Part shown: positions 13,817 to 30,300 of the stretch, one piece after another | Layout of the letters: each line of letters begins with the position of its first letter | How positions within the stretch are numbered: the stretch's first letter is position 1 | Assembly: GCF_000002995.4 (NCBI RefSeq) | Contig: NW_025062300.1 | Span: 1-57,961, forward strand | Direction of reading: 5' to 3' | Source: Brugia malayi | Lineage: Eukaryota > Nematoda > Chromadorea > Rhabditida > Onchocercidae | Length of the DNA: 57,961 nt | The notes under the pieces: model-generated | Told to the model about the DNA's origin: nothing | The model's database searches: none | What the model saw: only the letters and a program-made list of their open reading frames with translations | Made by a program: the position numbers and the translations under genes

Positions 13817-15471
13817 ATAATTTGGCACAATATCATCTTAATATTCATTCAGCCATTTTCATATCCGAAAAATCTCCTAATTACACTTTTGTTATTTGCA
13901 TATCTTTTACTAATTTATACTTCTGAATTCTATACTTCTGAAATTTTTACTTCTGAATTTATATACTAATTTATACTTCTGAAAAAATAAATTTCTTTTC
14001 TTGGTGATGTGAAAGCATTTAATGACTTTAAATTATTACAAACAATATGCCATACTCCAATATTAGTCAATTAGGTTTTTTTTTTTCTTTCTGATTTCTA
14101 TTCATTAATAAGAAATTAAAATTTTAAGTTTTTACCTCATTAGGAATCTGAAGTCGATGAGTTGAAGAAAAATTGAAAAATCTTTTTCAATAATTCAAAG
14201 TTGTATCTTTTGTAGAGATAACATAATAAAAGTTTTCATCGAAAATCAAGCAAAAATTGTTTTTCAGCATTTGCGCGGAATTTAAAATAAATGAAATACA
14301 CAATTTGAAAATATTGCACAAGCAATTAAAAATTAATTCTATCATGTCCTTAATTTTCGTCATCTGTTTTAAAATATCATTTTGATTGTCCACTCTTGCA
14401 AACCAGTCTTATGTTAAAATATTTTCTCAAGGATCAACTCAGATTTTCTCTCAAAAACTTTTTCTATGATTCCTATATATTAATCATTAATTATATGACA
14501 ACATTAAAACTTTAGTGATTCTAATAAAATTTTTCTATTAAAACTATAAGAATTTTCTTTTTTCTTCTTCTCCATATTAAAACAAAATATTTAATATTTC
14601 TTGTAATTCCTCAAATAATTGATTTATAAAATCTTTATAGTAATTACCAATCACAATTATTTTTCAAAATCTTAAGTTTTAGAAGCATCACGATTGTTGT
14701 AGACTACTCTGTAGCATTAGTTTGTAAAAGTTTTAATTAATGATTGTACTAATGAAATTGAATTTGCAGCATTCCAGGAAAATGATAAGATGAATGAAAA
14801 TATAAATTCTTCAAATAATCGCTTCTTGAAAAGTTTTTGCTGATAAGTATTACCCTATTATACTTTCCTCTCTCCAATTTCATCTTTGGTTGCCTTGTTA
14901 TCCATCGAAAATTCAATACTTTTAATACAGTGAACTGCGCGTTAGACATTAATGATTTATTGAAGAATTAAGAAGATTAAATGTTGACATGTTGTTATCT
15001 TTCTTCGTAATTTATTCAAAAATATTAGACATTTCGGAATTCTTTTTCCATACGAATAGTTTATCTTTTTTCTCCTCTTTTTTCAAAAAAAGAAATCCCT
15101 AAAATTTTTATTGAAAAGATCCCTAAAATTTTGATTGAAAAGCAAGTTTTCACATTTCTATCAAAATTTTGCTGGTTTCTTAAATAGTTTGTTTTTCAAT
15201 AGTTCATTCAAAAAATCTTTTCCATCAGCTTATCATCAGTTGCTGTTGCAAGCAAGATGATTTGAAGAGAGTTATTGAGGATTTAAATCATAAATTACGA
15301 TGGAAAATTAAATAGTTTTTATACAGAGATACTTTTAATATTTCATCGATTTCAGTATTATGATTTAAAAAAGAATTTCGAGCAATTTTTTCTAGACAGT
15401 TTTGAAATGTAAATTTTAATTTGTGTGCGACTTAGAAAAACATAAAAAGAAATGAATAGTCATTCGACTAT
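13817..15471. other. Intergenic region between BEL element and actin B
   Basis: AT-rich sequence with short direct repeats of atacttctgaa near 13915-13980. No exon with convincing splice sites or family similarity was seen on either strand. It is the continuation of the sequence at 6443-8117 before the element inserted. Confidence 0.6.
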
Positions 15472-18369
<2,898 letters not shown>

Positions 18370-20930
18370 TTATTTGAACGAGAACAAAAGCTCTGCTTAA
18401 AATTAGTCACAACTTTAGATATTAAAAGAAGAAAAACAAATTATCTAAAATATTTCTATCTAATGTATAATATAAAACATTTTGAGGAGGAGGAATTTTC
18501 AATGAAATGAAATGATAGTATAATACTAAAAGAAAAAGAAGTAATAGTTGTAAGGAAAGGAGAATTTAGCAAATGAATTGATTCTCATTTTATTTTATAG
18601 ACATATCCTCACATTAATTTCGTTAGTCCAATCGTGCGGGTAAAATTACAACACACTCTCACCTGTCTTTGAATGGATTTAGTGTTGAAAAAAAAAAATG
18701 TTACGACTCACGAGTAGTCCAAATTTTTTCCTTCTTTTTTTTTGTGCATTCTAATTTTTACACATCGATGCTTACACTATTAACTTGCTCAATTGCTTAC
18801 ACCATGCAAACATTTTAGCTAAGAGTGAGACAAAAAAAAAAGCTGAAAGAAATAAATGGTACACTATATGGACAAGAATTTGAAATTCATAAATCACAAA
18901 TGAATAATTAAAAGAAACAACAGTTGAGATTACAACAGTTTCATCTCTTATACTTCTTTCGCCTCGTCATCCCGCCGAAATGATATACTATTTTACAGAC
19001 AGCAATGATAAATGTTGCAGTAATATATCTTATCATTTTATCATAAGCTAAATATGAGAAATAACGACAAATAACTAAAACTAAGAATTTGAAAATTCAC
19101 ATCAATAAAATTTAACAAGCTAAATGCCAAATATGACAGACAGATATAAGCAAAGGTAATTTCAATGAAAGATTAAAGTTAAAAAGATCAAACTTTTTAA
19201 ATGCTCATTTGATGAATTATTTATGAATTTATTTGAATAATTTAATAATTGAGAAAAAAATATGAAAATTGATGATGGATAAATGAGAGAGAATTGAATT
19301 GCGCTTTGTTGGTGCGCAATTGATAATATAGTGTTTAGCTATTTGGTTTAAATGAAATGTAGTTAAACTATCAAATAATAAACTAATTGTTGTGGCAAAT
19401 GTTCAGAAATGACTCTATGGATAATCGCTAAATTCTATCGCAACACTTAAACGGAATGCCACGGATCAACAGCTAACTTCTTTTATACAGGCTTTACAGA
19501 TCATCATTGTGTCTGTCTGTGTGTGTGTGTGTACTTGTCTGTGTGTATGTGTATGTTGTGTCTGTCTGTTGTAAATGCATTTAAATAGTTGAACAGTATA
19601 TTCAGATTTGTTGGAGATGATTGAAATGAATGAGTTAGAATGAATTGAGAGCTGCGCAAGGAACATTGGATGGAGGTGGTATGAGATGATAGAATGTGGA
19701 GATATGCGCCACGCGCTAACAGCAAAAGGAACACAGAGAGTGTAGCAGTAACGAAGTAACTTTTAAAAATTATGCATAAGAGAGAAGGAAGAGGGAATAT
19801 ATAACAGGTACAAGAGACTAACCAATCTTAACATTTTCTTCACTACTATTTCCTTTCCGATCTCTCAGTGAATTCTTAAGTAATAAGTTGATGAGAGATC
19901 TTGTCGAAAAGTGAACAACATCTGTTGATAGATTGTAAGAAATAACAGCGCCTAAATTAATTTCACATTTGTATTTTATTCAAAAATCATTTTGTGAATT
20001 TTAATACTTGTAATTACTGAAAAATATTTTCAACTTAAATTTATCTAGCTTATACTTTATACTATTTCATATTTGTATCAAAAATATAAATTAATTGCGC
20101 AAAAGTTTAATCATTAATGTGTAATGTTTTGAATATATGTAATATTACGCAACTGCTCAACAATATTTACTTTAATTTTCATTACAAATATACATTTTAG
20201 TTGAATAAATATTCAAAGTTCAGACTTTCGGCCAATAAAAAAAAAAAATATTTTAATAAATTTAAAATATAACCCAGTAATTACACATTTGAAATAATAT
20301 ATATCCATGAAAATAACACTAACTGTTTGCACTTTGCTTCAATTTAATTATCAAATACTTTCAGCAAATTATTTGTGAGTGATATTTGCATTTCATTAAT
20401 TTTACCTTTTCATCATTACCTGAATGTGTTTATAAGAAGGAATATAAAATGGAATGTAATGTAAAATAATCAAATTCATGAAAATCATAAATTCTACAAA
20501 TAAGTACAGAGATTGTGTGCAATTTTTTTCTCTTCTTACAACTTTACTTTGTACACGTAAACCACGTTACTTTCATTTCTTAGATTTAGTAAAATTGATA
20601 GAAGCGCATCATAAACCATTGATAATTATTGCCATTATTATTATCATTGTTATAAAAAAGTGAAAGAAAATATTGCCTAGTTTCACCGTTTTTTTTTTTT
20701 TTTTTTTTTGAAAGATTTAATATGCTGGAAACTTTTCCCTCCTTAAACGATATTAAATGAAAGATGGCACAACAAATTTGGTTTGATTTTATAATACTAA
20801 ATTGCTCTTCCAGATTTAAATTTCTAGAACGTTACAGTACCAAACCGTGAGCATAAGCATTCTTAAACTGTCTTAGATTTTAATCGATTGATTGGATTGA
20901 TTAGTGAGCAGATGTGTGATCATTTAAAAA

Positions 20931-21087
20931 TTCTATTATTATTATTACTATTACTATCATTATCATTATTATTATTGTTTATCATTATTATATTTATTAT
21001 TATTTATCATTATTATATTTATTATTATTATTATTGCTATTATTATTACTACTTATTACTATTATTATTATTATTAATTACAATTAT
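20931..21087. repeat. ATT-type trinucleotide microsatellite
   Basis: Imperfect (ATT)n with interspersed ACT and ATC units over about 157 bp. It reads as Leu/Tyr/Ile-rich nonsense on the plus strand and is not coding. Confidence 0.9.
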
Positions 21088-21582
21088 TATAAATAGCCTT
21101 TAAATTCTTTGTATTTTTGATAGTGTATAAATTGGCGATTGCATTTGCTGAAGTAAAATTTTGATGAGCTTTCCGGATGGATCTCTTTGTTGTAGAGTGA
21201 ATGGTTAGAGAAAGTGAAGTTAGCTTAGTTTACTATTTATTGAAATGAAAATGTAGATGGAATATGATTTGAGATGGAAGAGTTTGAATCTCTCGAGCAA
21301 AGAGATGTTTTGTTGTAAAAGTTAAGAACAACAATGAAGTTAAGCTTAACATTACTCTTCCACATAGTATCGATCAGACTGACAAGCAAACAGACAGATA
21401 AACACAATCTTTTAAGAATCTCAAAAAAAAAGAAAATTATTTATGCTTCTGCAGCTTTTACAATACTCTCTTGCTTCGTTTGCTCCCTTCAATTCTTGGA
21501 ATTGCAACTAGCCATCGTAAAGAACACCAGATTTGTTGCTAAGATAATCATTCACACATTTCACTTATAGTTCGACATACAC

Positions 21583-21665
21583 TCACACACACACACACAT
21601 ACATACATCCATACACACACATATATGCATACATACAACACATACATACATATCCATACACACAA
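21583..21665. repeat. CA/CATA microsatellite
   Basis: Runs of cacaca and cataca over about 80 bp, imperfect. Confidence 0.85.
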
Positions 21666-21930
21666 ACATATATGTAAAGAAAGGAGAATTTAAATTTAGA
21701 TAAAGGTACACATTCATTCAAAAATTCCTAATACTTAGTCTCCGAAACAAAAATAAAGATTTCTGCTAAAAAAAAACTCAAAAAAAAAAAAAAATTTCTT
21801 CTTGATTTTTGATAATACTCTCATAGTAACGATTTCTACTATTTTTAAAATATATATAAATTTCAAAATTCGAAATGCTTTCGTGCAAATAATCCCTGAT
21901 GTAGTATTCAAATGAAAATACTTCTCTGTC

Positions 21931-24317
21931 TAATTTACTCTAGAAGTTAAACTGGATGGACACTTTGAAATCAGTTGAATTATTTTATAAAATGCTTCAC
22001 TGATAGCATCGTCCATTTCCGTGTGTTACAGACAAAAACAACGCAGAACACTTCCAATCATCGGAAGTCAATTTCACGCGACGTACGATAATATCCACTC
22101 ATTTGATAATTTCAAGCGAATGTTATTTTAGACGGACGCTTTTTAAGCAATGTCCGAGTAGGCCTGTTTTTACTGGACTACTTTAATTCTGGATTGCAGA
22201 AGGAAAGCAGATGTCTACTAAGCGTATGGACAAAGTGACGGTGGATTCCACGTGATTGTGATTTCAAACTTTGCGTATACTCTCAGCGATATCATTGGAA
22301 AGCTTAGGCCACTGATTTTTGGCTCATTTATGTGTGTAGCAGAATAACGAAGAAGGCTACGTTAACGTTTCACCTTTTCGGTCATTATATAACTCAAACC
22401 TTCACCACCAAAGTTCTAACTTTGCCCACACGCTCTATGGACACTTTATTCCCTTCTCTTACTTCATCCATCAAATCAAAGTAGTGGAAACAGGCCACTG
22501 AATATAGGCTACCCAAAGATTATCTTCAAAAGGCTTTTTAGTACCTGTCTAAAATAACGCACTTTTGAAACTATAAAATGAGTAGATACCATGTAACACA
22601 AGTATCACAGCCCTAAACTTTAAATGTCTTCAGTGATTTGAAACATTAGCTTGCATAATTTCAGTGAGCAGTGTGAAGTTTAATGACTCCTTGATACTCA
22701 CTGATATAAACACAACAGTAAAAACTTTTATGACATTCATGTAACTAACGACAATGACAAATATAAGCTGTATAATGAGCAAATTGAATAATTGAATAAT
22801 CAATTAGCAGAATCAATTGCCATAGCTACAGAAGAAAGAATCTTCACATTATTGCAAAATTTGCGGAAATATACACAAAAACATACACAAAAAAAAAAGA
22901 ACATTTTGAGCAAATCGGTTTACAGTGAAGAAATACAGGATAGTGCGCATAAATCTTCCACCAGATATAAATTGATAACATAAATTAAACTCTTCTTTGC
23001 TGAAACCCAATGCGCTTGCTACTCGCTCAGAACTTAACATATGCATAAGGTGAATAACAAATTTCCAGTCGGCTAAAAAAAGTTGAATAATTTCTAGAAC
23101 TAAAGCACAGAAACCAGCGATCACCTAAAAAGTACTGGTTTCTATCAAAGATCTCGCTGAAATATTCTGGCTTTCCTAAGAAATAATATTTTCAATCTTA
23201 TTTTACGATTTGCTTGAAAGGAAAGGGCAAAAGACAAACGAACTCAGCTGATGAGCATGACAAAAACCCGCACAAAATGCATAGCGAGACGGATGGAATA
23301 AAAAAGAATAAAGTACACCAAATAAATCACCGCCACTTTATCTAATTTACATATTCAAGAATACATTCACTTTCTTTTCAAATTTCATCAGCTCTATAAA
23401 AAAGAGAAAATGGATTAATACACACAAAACACTCACAATTAAACTAACACTATGGTCTGCTAACTTAGCGTACTTCTCGAAATAAAAACATCATACTTAA
23501 TAACACTCCCTTCCTGAAAATATTAACTAAAAGCAAACCACTGTAATCTATGATCATTAAAAACGAAAAAGGATGATATTGGACACGGCAACTAAAACAT
23601 TAACTTGAATGGACGCAAAAACTCAAATGAATATGACCATTGAAAACAAAAGTGATGCGATATGATTCTATGCAATATGTGCAACACATAAAATCCATTT
23701 TCTTTACAATAATAAATTTAACATTTCAGTCCACTTATTGTCCACAGTGTTTGCTTTTTAATGGAACAAATTTATAATGAAACAATTTCAGAAAAATCTG
23801 CGAATGTCATCAGATTAGTTTTAACTATTAAAACTGTTAATATTTTTAGAACCACGTCTTTTAATATTTCGAGACCAAATTTTGTGAACTGCTGAGAAGA
23901 AATGAAAGAAATCTATTAATAAAACCCCCACATGACACAACTCTACCTAACAAACCTAAAAATTGCAACTATGACAGCTAACAATAACGTTACGGTTCAA
24001 TAACTTTCCTATAGCAGGTTAAATAGGCCTTACCTCACTTTCATCTCACAATACCGCAGAAGTGATTTATCTATCGATAATAGAGCATATACGTAAAGCA
24101 AAATTAAACTGTATAAGATACATAAAATTTTTATATATTTAATATAAAAATCCTTTCTTAAAAGCATAGGTACTGAAAAAACACTAAAAAACTTATGATG
24201 TAACTACGAGGCTTACTGCTTAAGCAATAAATATTATGAACATTTCATTAGTAAACAAATTTAATTCAAGCACTAAATTTGAAACCAGTTATTATACAAC
24301 TGTTACTCGGAGATATG
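21931..24317. other. Intergenic region 3' of beta-catenin, with a GC-richer patch
   Basis: 21940-22560 is visibly richer in G and C than its surroundings and has open stretches without start codons on both strands (for example about 60 codons on plus around 22010-22186, and about 30 on minus near 22190-22310), but I recognise no family and see no consistent splice pattern. It may be an old mobile-element fragment or non-coding RNA. At 23124-22849 the minus strand has a 91-codon frame with natural-looking composition but no ATG near its start. The rest is AT-rich with nothing to call; the segment ends at the beta-catenin stop codon. Confidence 0.45.
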
Positions 24318-27300
24318 CTACATTTGGAAATCACTGAAATTACTGTTATTCATCGGATCGTTCCAAGAAGCTGGAGCATCGGGACTGCCCATATGAACAT
24401 AACTTTCCATCAGCTGATCGGTAATATTGGTACTCGATGGTCCAGGACAGCAGTAAGCATTTAACAAGGGGCTGAAATTCCCTCGAGCTGAAATTAAAAA
24501 AACAATGCTGGAGCAAAAGAATTGGCAGAAATCATAGAAGAGATAATTGTTGTGTTTTAAAAGAATGATTAATATGAAATGTTAACAGTATGTATTTCAG
24601 CAAGACTGATTTCTAAAATTTTAAATAGGATACAAAACAAGCATCTGGTTTTTAAGAAATCATTTCATAAATGAGACCAGAGAGATATGTCGATCGCAAG
24701 TGATGTCTTTGTTGAGGTAAATCGAAATGTTGTGTGAACATAGTTGCGAATGGGTCGTCACTTATTGAAAGACCAGAAAGATCCTAAGGAATAAATAGGT
24801 ATTCAGCTGAATGAAATATATTTTAATTTAAAGACTGACTTCACTTTGCAAAACAAAACAAAGCTTTATTTCAAAATGAAAATGTGCAGTTAAGTCAAAA
24901 ACTTTCAAAACAATACAAAAAGTCAGGAAATGTATTATCATCGCAGTTTAGTCAAAAATTTCATCAAAGAAACCTCAGACCACACTTCTCCTAAAGAATA
25001 TTCCATGTTATTGTTATTGGATGTGCTACCGGTGTTTTGCGATGGATCTCCACGACCATACATAACTGCCTGATTATCAGAAGATACTTGCTGTTGAGGA
25101 GGTGACGAAGTCTAAAATAAAATCAGAAGGATCATATTTTTTGCAAATGGCAGAATCTCCTTCAACAGTTAATCGCTTCGAAACATGCCTGGAAGAATAT
25201 TTAACAGTCAAACAAGGACTAACAAGAGGTTTAAGAAATTGGAACCAAACAACAATTCTTATAGAAAAAAAGAAAAAGACTAAATGAAAATAATTTCACT
25301 GTGAAAAAAAAAAAAAAAAAACTGCATTTAAATAAGCGTAAAACTGAAATTTCTCACTACATTTTATTTGAAAATTTGAATTATTGGACAAGATATACCT
25401 GAGATTGCGCGTGAATGCCAGCGCCCCCCAAGTTAGAATATGAAGTTAAAGATGTAGGTGTTGATAATGGAGTTTGTTGAGGTAGCAAAGAAGGATAACG
25501 AAGTACTACTGATGCAGATGGTGATATCGTATTGTAAGAATTATTGGCTCCACAGTTTTGTTGAGGATATTGAATTTGTTGCCCATTGCACGGTACATTT
25601 GGCTGCCCACCGAGCTGCGCCGAATGTAAAACCAAACGATGAGATGAAGATGGCAAAGAGAAATTCTGATAAAGAACTGATGGATCCCCCACCTTGCACG
25701 CTGCGCTCATAAGCCTGTTTGGCATACTTTGCTGTAATAATATAAGTATTTTTTTTTTTCATACATATACATACATCCAGCGTTCTTAGTTCATTTCATT
25801 GAAATAGTCAAATACTCAAGTAATTTCACTCTTGAGAAGCATACAATTATAAATTTTCTTAATTGTCATACTAAACATGTTCATTATTCAGGTACTCATA
25901 TAATGATTTCAAATTCGATATTTCATTTCTGAAGCAATATAAAGTTACCAAAAGATTGGTTACGGCTTTGTGAATAATGGTGTAAAGCTGCCATCAAGCC
26001 ACTATCTGCAGTATATAATGCAACCAACTGAAAAATATTTTGATAAATTTCTATGTCGTCTTCACAAATTTTGAGCTAAATGAATGCCCAATTAACTTAT
26101 TTCGGTAAAGAAAATAAAATGTAACACTAACTTCAGACTGAGAAGAAAGTTCATGTATAAGACCAAGTGCACTTCTATTCAAGTTTTCATCCTTCACATA
26201 ATTCTGATATAAACAAAACACCGGTAGCAATGTTGCACAGTCACCATCTCGATCGCGAAACATTAGGAAATCAGACCTTCTAATACAATATGATATCTGC
26301 AAGTTTACATTTTTGTTTTGTAGACAAAAATGAATATCAAAAAATAGTGCTATTCGGATCACAGAAACTATAAAGACAAACCTGATTCAGAAGAACTGAA
26401 TCTCGGCATAGAAGCTGAAGAGTGGACAATGATAATTGAATGAGATCTGCAACGCGTACCTCTTCCAGTATTTTTGTCTGCAAACAACAAATTCAAAAAT
26501 CGAATACTTTAAAAGCGAAAAGAAATACAATGCAGAATCTTTTCCATTTCTTTTTTTATTGTTCCTTCACTTTTGAACAGTAAAATATTTCTAACTAATC
26601 CATTTCACTTTAAAGTATTCAGAATAATTCAAAATCGAAATTTGACTAGAAACCATGGGCTCAAATGTTTTACCAATGGTAACTGGTCGCATGCAACTTT
26701 TAGAATCAATGCGATACGCTCCATAAAATTCGTCTCGCAATCAGCTACCTGCTTCAGACGAATTTCACGAAACAGAAGGTTTGTATCTTGCAAAGCTGCT
26801 TTATTCAATATCTGAAATATGACTGAAATGTAAAATCACTATCTATATATCTACAAACTAAACAAAGAGTGGGAAAAAAGTGATTACAGTAAGTTCTGAT
26901 TCTACTCCAAAATATACCAGTTCCGTTGAAATAAGACATCCACAAGCTTGATTTTAGTTATTCCTAAATAACATACAAATATGGACTAGGCTAAAGTTAA
27001 AGAGCAGTATCTAAAAATGTGAATTTAAAATCTCAACCTGGAGAGTCTGCTTCAGAATAGAAGGCCTCATTTCAGTAAGTTTTCGGAGTAAAAAGTCAGC
27101 AGCGTACTGTTGCTGAAGGACAGCTTTTTGTGCTTCTACTTGATGAGTATGTCCGACACACAGTTGACGCAATGTTGCTAATCCACGTTCCTAAAAGAAC
27201 TGAGATAATTTTAGGGCCGATAGTATGCATTAAATGCTTAATAGTTATTGTATTTTTACAATCAGTACTTCTCGTAAGAGTAATCTAATGCATTACAATA

Positions 27301-30300
27301 AATGTGTTAATGTAAAAAGGACCACTACCTTAACATATCTAAATTTAACCTTTAATTTAAAAAAAAAAATTTTTTTTCTAATAGTTTAATTTTTCAAATA
27401 GTAAAAAACTACAAAAATTCAAGAAAAGAAATGTCCCAACAAAAGTGCCTTTGGTCTGAAAAAAAGCCATATAGCATAAAAATTTTAGAAAAATTACCTG
27501 GATATCTTCCACTCTTTGCTGTTGATTTGGAGCGCTTGCTGGTATGCTATACGAACTAATCAAAACACGATACAAAGCTGTTTGTATCGTGTTTTGACTA
27601 TTGCTCCTCGACTAAATAAAAATTCTTTGTTCATTTGGTTATTGGCCAACAGATTCGATAAAATTCCAGTACAATACAAATAACAATTGGATCCATTGCA
27701 CCTAAAAATAATTTTGTAAGTGAATTGAATATAACACAAGAAATGCTGCAACAAATTCAGTCAATGAAGCATGTCTTGAAAAAGTTTTGAAAATACAAAT
27801 TACGTTTAGCACAGACTATTAATGCATTACATGTTAATCACCAGTTGAAAAAAAAAAAGTGAAACTAAAAACTGCAGAAGTTTATTAAGAAGAGGTGAAA
27901 CATCATATCTTTGGTGGGTACATCGGACATATTCCTAATACATTCCAAAGTTGAAATAATCAACCGCTGACTGGCATGTTCAAGTTGTTTATGCAGAACA
28001 TCATAGCCACCACTCTTCACTATTGCTTGAGGATCCTAAAACTGAAAGACTTGAGGAAAGAATTTAACTTTATTATTAATCGAAGAAAGAAAATACCGAA
28101 TTTGAAATCACCAAAAAATTAAGGCTTTTAAAATTAAACCTTGTAATTCGTGCTGAAAAATCATGAAGACTCACTCCATTGGAAAAAATTTTCAAAAGTT
28201 GCGTAGTTCTCCAGAGTAAACCTTCATAGCATAACACACGCAATATATAAAGCAGTTTGGATGGACCGTTTAACTGCAGAAATAATGCCTGAAATCTCGA
28301 AAATGAGAAAGAAAATAAAAACTCCACAAAGTGTAATTTGTACTTTTTCCAACCCAATTAATTGCAAAATTTGTGTCCGAATTTCCTGCTTACAAACCTG
28401 GTTAAATATCGGAATAAAGATCACTTATATTTTCACTAAAGAAAAAATTTTATTGGAAATCATTTATTAAAGAAAAATTTTCTATGGCTTAAAATTTCTA
28501 TGATTTCACTTATTTCGAATTGGGTAATATTCAAAGTGCCAAATTTTTTGAGGCAACTTTTCAGAAAAATCTTAGGGATTAGATAATCTAAATTCGAGAG
28601 ACAAAATTTATATTATAAAAGAAAAAAACAATGATTTTTGGCAGAAAAAATTTGATTGTAGAGTTACCAGTTATATCAAATACTAACCCTTTGCGTTTGA
28701 CTTTTATCACAAAGCAATCGCACACATTCAACAATTACTGAAAGAAGCTTTTCATTACTTTCACGATCGAGAAATTGAGTTAGAGCCTGAAGTGCGCCAT
28801 TGGTCCGAGCCACTTCAATATTGTGTCCATCAGCTGGTTTCACAGCAATAATAGTATGAAACGTTAAGATTGCGTAACGTAAGGCTGAACCACCGCTGAA
28901 AAACAGCAGAAATGTTTCTGATTTTTCTCAGCTGATTATGCTACAAAGTAAGGAACAAATGCCCCTGACTTTGTAACATAATTTACGTAGATCAGCCATC
29001 GAATTTAGAAGTTCTAATAGTACCCGAAGTGATAAGAAAAAATTTTGCTATGATCATGAAACTTACGTAAATTTAATGTGTTCAATAATATCGATTAGCA
29101 GGGACCCTTTTGTCTGGTCATTTATTTTTAAAATATTTTCTAGACCGTCATGACGTTCAGAAATATGAAACAAAGCACCAAGCGTTGGTTTAATGATAGC
29201 CTAGAAGCAAGAAATTTCAAAAAGGAATATAAATCATATCTGTAAAAAAAAAACAATGCCACATATTCTTCTTTGATGTTTGATAACAAGAATGCAATTT
29301 GATTTATCGCTTATTTCACATGATTCTGGAATGGTTTTATTAAAAAAAAATGGTCAATTTTAGAGAAATTTTTTAATCTTATTTGTACGATAGTTTTTGA
29401 AAATCGACTCTAAATTTGACTACTTTTCGAAACCTAAACAAGCAACTACGACATAGAAACAGATCAGTATTTACCGGTTTATTTGATTTCGTTCTCAATA
29501 AATCTTTCAGAGCAGTTATAACTTCAATTGCTCGCAAATAAGGTTCCGCATAAAGTGGTTCTTCGGAATCAATTTTGGCGATAGTTTGTATCGTTGTTGC
29601 TGCACGTTGTACTACCACCTAAAACGTTCTTTCAAGTGATAACAATTTTGCAATTATTTCAAAGAAATCTGCTTAAACTTCTTTTTTTCTCGCAAATCCG
29701 ATTAGGAACCTATTAGTACTTTTCTAATGACTTGAAAAAGATAAATGAAGACCAAAGACCAATGGCCAGGATGCTCAGAGAACTTTAATCAATAATTATT
29801 TTGTCAAAAAAAAATGTCGGTGAAAAGGAAAACCTCATCAGTATCATTAAGTAAATGTATGAGTTCTGGAACTGCATTCTGTGTTTCACCGTCTTGTGAG
29901 CCATGTTCTAAATCAGACGATATATTTTCAAATTTTATTTGCTGCTGATCAGTTAATTCAATTCGTGAATGTGCATCATCAGACATAGTGGAGATTTGCG
30001 ATCCAGCGCGTAACGAACTGACGGATAAAACTGATGGTGCCTTGAAGTAAATAGTGATAATAGCTCCAGCGCTCAGAATTTTAAATTCTTTTTCATCACT
30101 ATTAAACAAAATACAAAGTTCCATAAAATAAAAGAGTTTTAAATTTGACTAAAAGCAATAATTTTCAAACCTCAACAATTCTTTTTGTTTTTGCTTAACT
30201 ACTAGGAATACAGTTCACCATCTACTCTACCAAAATGATATACGACTGACTAAACAGGTTAAGTTTTTTAAATTTTCGGATTCTGAGTTGTAGCGAACTG

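Noticed and set aside
19466..19734. Minus-strand frames with His-Thr repeats
   Set aside because: Translation of a TG/CA microsatellite.
20888..21103. Leu/Tyr/Ile-rich 71-codon frame
   Set aside because: Translation of an ATT-type microsatellite.
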